A DNA stretch of 8,874 nucleotides from CAZLWA01 sp964563165 (GTDB taxonomy: Bacteria; CLD3; SB21). The DNA is taken from NCBI GenBank assembly GCA_964563165.1, contig CAZLWA010000057.1:1-8874 (forward strand). Reading direction: 5' to 3'. The notes under the pieces were generated by a model that worked only from the letters and a program-made list of their open reading frames with translations, was not told where the DNA came from and made no database searches. The translations under genes and the position numbers were made by a program. Of the stretch, positions 5,507 through 8,874 are shown piece by piece. Each line of letters begins with the position of its first letter. Position 1 is the stretch's first letter.

Positions 5507-8163
5507 TCGGACAAACGGTTTTACATTATAACATTATTGAAAAACTCGGTGAAGGCGGGATGGGCATCGTGTATAAAGCGCACGACACGAAACTGGATCG
5601 CTTCGTCGCATTGAAATTTCTGCCGGAACGGCTGGTGAATTCCGAGCAGGACCGCGCGCGGTTTCTGCAGGAAGCTAAAGCCGCTTCCGCTCTCAATCAT
5701 CCGAACATCTGCACGATCCACGGCATCGAAGAATTCGAAGGAAAACTATTCATGGTCATGGAGCTGGTCGACGGCCAAACGCTCCGTGACAAAAGAAGTT
5801 CTATTTCTTTCAAACAAGCGATCGACATCGGTATTCAAATAGCCGATGGCCTTGCGGCTGCGCATGAAAAGGGAGTTGTTCATCGGGACATCAAACCGGA
5901 CAACATCATGATCCGCAAAGACGGAATTGCGCAGATCATGGATTTCGGATTAGCCAAATTGCGCGGTGTGTCGAAATTAACCAAGGAAGGAAGCACGATC
6001 GGTACGGCGGGATACATGTCGCCGGAACAAGTGCAGGGACAGGACACGGATCATCGCTCGGATATTTTTTCGCTGGGTGTATTGCTGTATGAATTGCTCA
6101 CAGGACAATTACCGTTCAAGGGCGTGCACGAATCGGCTTTGATGTATGAGATCGTCAATGTGGATGTCGAGCCAATGGCATCGATCAGGCATGAGATCGA
6201 TCCCCAATTGGATGCGCTGGTCTTGGAATGTATGGAAAAAGACCCGAATGAGCGTACTCAATCGGCCAAACAGGTCGCGATCGATCTTAAGCATTTCAAA
6301 CGTGCATCGAGCCGGCAGAGGATGAGCAAAATTAGTATGGGCCCGACCACGTTGTCGCAAACGCACGAGACGATTCCGCAAAAACAAATTCACGCCCCGT
6401 CCGGGTCAAGGTGGATGCCGTGGATATTGGCCGGATTGTTTGCGGTGATCGCTCTGCTCGGGCTTTGGGCTCCGTGGCGCTCGGTACCCGCAGCCCAGAT
6501 CATGAAATTTGGCCTGAACCTGCCAAAAGGTGAATCATTTGACTTGATCATATATCCCGCCGTGGCTATTTCTCCGGACGGTTCACGAATTGTCTACAGA
6601 GCGAACGGACGCTTGTTCCTGCGAAACCTGGATAATCTGGAGGCGATTCCTATCCAAGGAACCGAAGACGGAGGCAGCCCGTTTTTTTCGCCTGATGGCC
6701 GATGGATAGGATTTTTTGGCGGAGGAAAACTAAAGAAAATTTCGACCGGCGGCGGAGCTCCCATAACGCTTGCCGATGCGCCCGACAACCGCGGCGGGAC
6801 CTGGGGGCCGGAGGGCTTTATTGTTTTCACACCGATAGCTACTTCGGGGCTGATGCGCGTGTCTGAAGCAGGCGGACTTCTTGAGCCTGTTACCGTGCCC
6901 GACAGTTCGCGAAAAGAACGTACTCATCGCTGGCCGCATTTTCTTCCGGATGGAAGCGCGGTTATTTTCACGGTCGGCACAAGGGAGAGCCCTGATTATT
7001 ATGAAGAGGCGACCATTGAATCGGTGAACTTGAAAACAGGAGTGCGTAAAGCGCTGGTCAGTGGAGCAAGCACCGCCCATTATGTGGAGACGGGCCATTT
7101 GTTATTTTCAAAATCCGGCGTTCTCTATGCGGTTTCGTTTGATCCTAACCGCCTTGAAGTGCTCAATTCACCGAGTCCGATAGTCGAAGACGTGAACGGC
7201 GATCCGACAACCGGCGCAATGCACTATGCCACTTCCAGAAATGGAACATTCATCTATGTTGCAGGAAATACCGAAGGAGCGGACCGTTCAATGGTCACGT
7301 TTGATCGGTACGGGAAGGAATCCGTTTTCGAATTGACACCAAAGCCCTTCATTGAACCGAGACTCTCACCGGACGGTAAGCGCATCGCTATGGTCGCGGG
7401 ATCGGGAAAAGATTTTGATATTTGGATCTATGATATCGCACGCGGCTCGATGAGCCGTTTGACGTTTGGAGGAACAAACCGAACGCCAACCTGGTCGCCC
7501 GACGGGAAACTCGTGGCTTACTTTTCAAGTCAGAAGGGCGGGGTGTTTGTCAAACCATACGATGGAAGCTCGGATGAAAAACGGCTTTCCGCCGGTTTGG
7601 GCCGAACTTACGTAAGCTCATGGTCACACGACGGTTCAACTCTGATCTTGGACAGATCGACCAACTCCGCTCAGTCGGATATTTATATTTTGCCGCTTAC
7701 AGGTGATCAAAAAACCTATGCCTACTTGTCTACTGAATTTGATGAGTACTTGGGCGCGCTTTCTCCGAACGACAAATGGCTTGCCTATGTGTCGAATGAG
7801 TCCGGTGCGTATCAAGTCTATGTTCAGCCCTTTCCCGGACGAGGTGGCAAATGGCAGATATCGACCCAAGGAGGGTCAGAGCCTCGATGGTCGGCTGACG
7901 GGAAGACATTATTTTACCTGAACAATACACGCATGATGGCCGTCGCCATTTCCACGACGCCCGTGTTCTCGGCGGGGCAGCCGCAGATCCTGTTCGAAGG
8001 CAAGCCGCTTCAGCCGGTGGACAGCGGCGTCACGTATGATGTTGCGCCTGACGGCCAGCATTTTATCAGCACACGGCCTAACAAGAAAGATAACTTTCAG
8101 CAGATCACGGTCGTGCTGAATTGGTTCAGCGAGTTGAAAAACAAGATATCCAATATTAAATAA
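5503..8163 (+). CDS. Membrane serine/threonine protein kinase with PD40 beta-propeller ectodomain (gene 3)
   Basis: An 886-residue paralogue of gene 1, colinear over its full length. The kinase domain (about 9-267) has LGEGGMGIV (15-23), K38, E57, HRD 127-129 with K131 and N134, DFG 147-149, an activation loop with T160, S164, T165 and T168, and MSPE 172-175. A membrane span lies at about 304-323 (MPWILAGLFAVIALLGL), giving a cytoplasmic kinase and an external C-terminus. Residues about 335-875 form the PD40/TolB-type propeller, with blades marked by ISPDGSRIVY (356), FSPDGRWIGFF (395), LSPDGKRIAM (621), WSPDGKLVAYFSS (664), LSPNDKWLAYVSNESG (753) and WSADGKTLFYL (796), ending in the usual VVLNWFSEL. 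After that motif comes an AT-rich, Lys/Asn/Ile-rich tail (KNKISNIK) not seen in gene 1. The start lies directly after AATTTTT without a Shine-Dalgarno, and the stop TAA shares bases with the following heptamer array. Confidence 0.95.
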   Translation: MIGQTVLHYNIIEKLGEGGMGIVYKAHDTKLDRFVALKFLPERLVNSEQDRARFLQEAKAASALNHPNICTIHGIEEFEGKLFMVMELVDGQTLRDKRSSISFKQAIDIGIQIADGLAAAHEKGVVHRDIKPDNIMIRKDGIAQIMDFGLAKLRGVSKLTKEGSTIGTAGYMSPEQVQGQDTDHRSDIFSLGVLLYELLTGQLPFKGVHESALMYEIVNVDVEPMASIRHEIDPQLDALVLECMEKDPNERTQSAKQVAIDLKHFKRASSRQRMSKISMGPTTLSQTHETIPQKQIHAPSGSRWMPWILAGLFAVIALLGLWAPWRSVPAAQIMKFGLNLPKGESFDLIIYPAVAISPDGSRIVYRANGRLFLRNLDNLEAIPIQGTEDGGSPFFSPDGRWIGFFGGGKLKKISTGGGAPITLADAPDNRGGTWGPEGFIVFTPIATSGLMRVSEAGGLLEPVTVPDSSRKERTHRWPHFLPDGSAVIFTVGTRESPDYYEEATIESVNLKTGVRKALVSGASTAHYVETGHLLFSKSGVLYAVSFDPNRLEVLNSPSPIVEDVNGDPTTGAMHYATSRNGTFIYVAGNTEGADRSMVTFDRYGKESVFELTPKPFIEPRLSPDGKRIAMVAGSGKDFDIWIYDIARGSMSRLTFGGTNRTPTWSPDGKLVAYFSSQKGGVFVKPYDGSSDEKRLSAGLGRTYVSSWSHDGSTLILDRSTNSAQSDIYILPLTGDQKTYAYLSTEFDEYLGALSPNDKWLAYVSNESGAYQVYVQPFPGRGGKWQISTQGGSEPRWSADGKTLFYLNNTRMMAVAISTTPVFSAGQPQILFEGKPLQPVDSGVTYDVAPDGQHFISTRPNKKDNFQQITVVLNWFSELKNKISNIK

Positions 8164-8287
8164 TGAGTAATGAATAATGAGTAATGAATAATGAATAATG
8201 AATAATGAATAATGAATAATGAGTAATGAATAATGAGTAATGAATAATGAATAATGAGTAATGAATAATGAGTAATGAATAATGAGC
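8162..8287 (+). repeat. Heptanucleotide tandem array D (AATGAGT/AATGAAT), 18 units
   Basis: Eighteen 7-nt units start at the second base of the gene 3 stop codon (TAATG: TAA 8161-8163, ATG 8163-8165). All are AATGAGT or AATGAAT except the last, AATGAGC. The first eight units equal 3055-3110 in array B, while array A has a different order of the two unit types. Confidence 0.97.
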
Positions 8288-8351
8288 AATGATTAAATTA
8301 CTAAATGACTTAATCACTTAATCACTCAATCACTCAATCACCTAATGGATA
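8288..8351 (+). repeat. Octanucleotide tandem array D (AATCACTC-like), 8 units
   Basis: Eight 8-nt units run in exact phase: AATGATTA, AATTACTA, AATGACTT, AATCACTT, AATCACTC twice, AATCACCT and AATGGATA. The length (64 nt) equals that of the octamer array at 286-349. A 7-nt block AATTTTT (8352-8358) and ATGATCGG follow, as in front of gene 3. Confidence 0.92.
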
Positions 8352-8362
8352 AATTTTTATGA
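8345..8362 (+). other. Five-codon mini-ORF overlapping the vestigial kinase start before gene 4
   Basis: ATG GAT AAA TTT TTA TGA encodes MDKFL and overlaps the ATG at 8359 by ATGA. It matches MNEFL before gene 3 and MNKSL before gene 1 in length and position. Translation is unproven. Confidence 0.35.
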
Positions 8363-8383
8363 TCGGTCAAACTATCTCTCATT

Positions 8384-8414
8384 ATGCGCCAAAGGCGCAT
8401 CCGCCTCTGGCGGA
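8384..8414. repeat. Palindromic double-hairpin (REP-like) element
   Basis: Two adjacent perfect inverted repeats: ATGCGCCAAAGGCGCAT (8384-8400; 7-bp stem, AAA loop) and TCCGCCTCTGGCGGA (8400-8414; 6-bp stem, TCT loop). It is GC-rich, in sharp contrast to the surrounding spacer, and stays open in the frame of the mini-ORF that starts at 8359. It resembles REP/BIME-like palindromic repeats or in-frame palindromic elements such as those of Rickettsia, in form only. No long T-run follows the second stem, so it is not a convincing intrinsic terminator. Confidence 0.75.
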
Positions 8415-8424
8415 CAAGATTTTC

Positions 8425-8429
8425 GGGAG
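8425..8429 (+). promoter_or_regulatory. Ribosome binding site of gene 4
   Basis: GGGAG, 6 nt before the ATG at 8436. Spacing and context (TCGGGAGTGGCACATG) match the gene 2 site and decide in favour of 8436 rather than 8359 as the kinase start. Confidence 0.8.
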
Positions 8430-8435
8430 TGGCAC

Positions 8436-8874
8436 ATGATTGGCCATACCATTTTCCATTATAAGATTCTTGAAAAACTCGGCGAAGGAGGCATGGGCGT
8501 CGTGTATAAAGCCCAGGACACCAAGCTCGATCGTATTGTTGCGCTGAAATTCCTCCCGCATAATCTTACCGCCAATGACACGGAACGTGCGCGTTTTCTT
8601 CAGGAAGCGAAAGCCGCCGCCACTCTGAATCATCCCAATATCTGCACGATCCATGATATCAGTGAGCATGAGGGCGAACAATTCATCGTGATGGAGTTAG
8701 TGGATGGTGAAACGCTGCGGAAGCAAATTGAAAATCACCCCTTGTCCATTGTCAAATGCATTAGTTATGCGGTCCAGATCGGCGAAGCATTACAAGAAGC
8801 GCATGCAAAAGGAATTGTTCACCGTGATGTAAAATCCGAGAACATCATGGTCAATTCTAAAAGTCAAATCAAGG
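8436..8874 (+). CDS. Serine/threonine protein kinase, N-terminal part, runs off the window (gene 4)
   Basis: The frame from the ATG at 8436 stays open to the end, giving 146 residues of kinase domain that start MIGHTIFHYKILEKLGEGGM. Visible motifs are the Gly loop LGEGGMGVV (15-23), VALK lysine K38, alpha-C glutamate E57, ATLNHPNIC (62-70), and the catalytic loop HRDVKSEN (129-136) with D131, K133 and N136. The proline usual in HRDxKPxN is serine here, a tolerated variant. The DFG motif and everything after it are outside the window, so the C-terminal domain type cannot be told. KAQDTKLDR matches gene 2 (KAQDTKLDR) rather than gene 1 (KAKDTK) or gene 3 (KAHDTK). The good Shine-Dalgarno and the conserved leader support this start over the upstream ATG at 8359. 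Confidence 0.93.
   Translation, partial: MIGHTIFHYKILEKLGEGGMGVVYKAQDTKLDRIVALKFLPHNLTANDTERARFLQEAKAAATLNHPNICTIHDISEHEGEQFIVMELVDGETLRKQIENHPLSIVKCISYAVQIGEALQEAHAKGIVHRDVKSENIMVNSKSQIK

Larger units (their letters stand above)
8359..8439 (+). pseudogene. Vestigial kinase 5' end fused to a palindromic element: 26-codon leader ORF
   Basis: The ATG at 8359 stands in the same AATTTTT-ATGATCGG context as the gene 3 start and encodes MIGQTISHY, the exact first nine residues of gene 2. The kinase sequence then breaks off. The frame runs on through a double-hairpin element (residues APKAHPPLAD) and the native gene 4 leader, and stops at TGA 8437-8439, overlapping the real kinase ATG (8436). It is in a different frame from gene 4, so it is not an N-terminal extension. 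It is either the stub of a kinase gene lost by deletion or a duplicated 5' end. It could act as a translated leader peptide, but there is no direct evidence for that. Confidence 0.7.

Noticed and set aside
7909..8289. Minus-strand ORF of 126 residues joining the repeat to the antisense of the gene 3 end
   Set aside because: The first part is the open complement of the heptamers and the rest is antisense to a well-supported propeller domain.
8384..8424. Intrinsic terminator between genes 3 and 4
   Set aside because: The stems are short and the only T-run (TTTT) comes several bases after the second stem, directly before the Shine-Dalgarno of the next gene. It is more likely a palindromic repeat.
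8359..8874. The ATG at 8359 as the true start of gene 4
   Set aside because: Its frame differs from the kinase frame and ends at TGA 8437-8439. The ATG at 8436 has a Shine-Dalgarno and the full conserved N-terminus.

Overview
The window is a head-to-tail array of Hanks-type serine/threonine protein kinase genes, all on the + strand. It holds the last 41 codons of an upstream gene, three complete kinase genes and the first 146 codons of a fourth kinase. The complete kinases share a near-identical N-terminus (MIGxT...LGEGGMGVVYKAxDTKLDR...ALKFLP) and all core catalytic motifs, so they are recent or homogenised paralogues. Their C-terminal halves differ. Genes 1 and 3 (357-3035 and 5503-8163) have one membrane span followed by a PD40/TolB-type beta-propeller. 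Gene 2 (3255-5387) is predicted soluble, with a TolB/FlgO-like domain and tetratricopeptide (TPR) repeats. The upstream fragment (1-127) looks like the end of another TPR protein.

No diagnostic marker gene is present. Kinases of this build (MIGxTISHYxILEKLGEGGMGVVYKA plus PD40 or TolB-TPR) are typical, as I recall, of Acidobacteria, Ignavibacteria/Calditrichota/KSB1-like FCB lineages and similar environmental bacteria. That placement is an inference with low confidence.

The unusual part is the DNA between the genes. All four spacers (229, 219, 115 and 272 nt) consist almost wholly of very short, AT-rich tandem repeats that begin at or inside the stop codon of one gene and run to the start region of the next. 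Three spacers contain heptamers AATGAGT/AATGAAT (about 18-22 copies) followed by octamers of the AATSACTM type, then a 7-nt AATYYTT-like block and ATGATCGG. The spacer at 5391-5502 instead has ten perfect GTTATCA heptamers that change almost one base per unit into the other heptamer family, in unbroken 7-nt phase up to the ATG. On the + strand the AATGART units carry an ATG plus TAA and TGA in every frame, giving a ladder of tiny start-stop overlaps. A five-codon mini-ORF ending in an ATGA overlap sits at the end of each spacer.

Genes 2 and 4 have an additional leader with a good Shine-Dalgarno (GGGAG) preceded by a vestigial start: a 7-codon mini-ORF before gene 2, and before gene 4 a 26-codon mini-ORF made of the first nine kinase codons joined to a double-hairpin palindromic element. 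Both stop by ATGA overlap at the true kinase start. Genes 1 and 3 lack a Shine-Dalgarno.

No intrinsic terminator, promoter, tRNA, rRNA, transposase or CRISPR array could be supported. The layout fits co-transcription, with several kinases sensing different inputs, one class at the membrane and one in the cytoplasm. No substrate or ligand can be read from the sequence.
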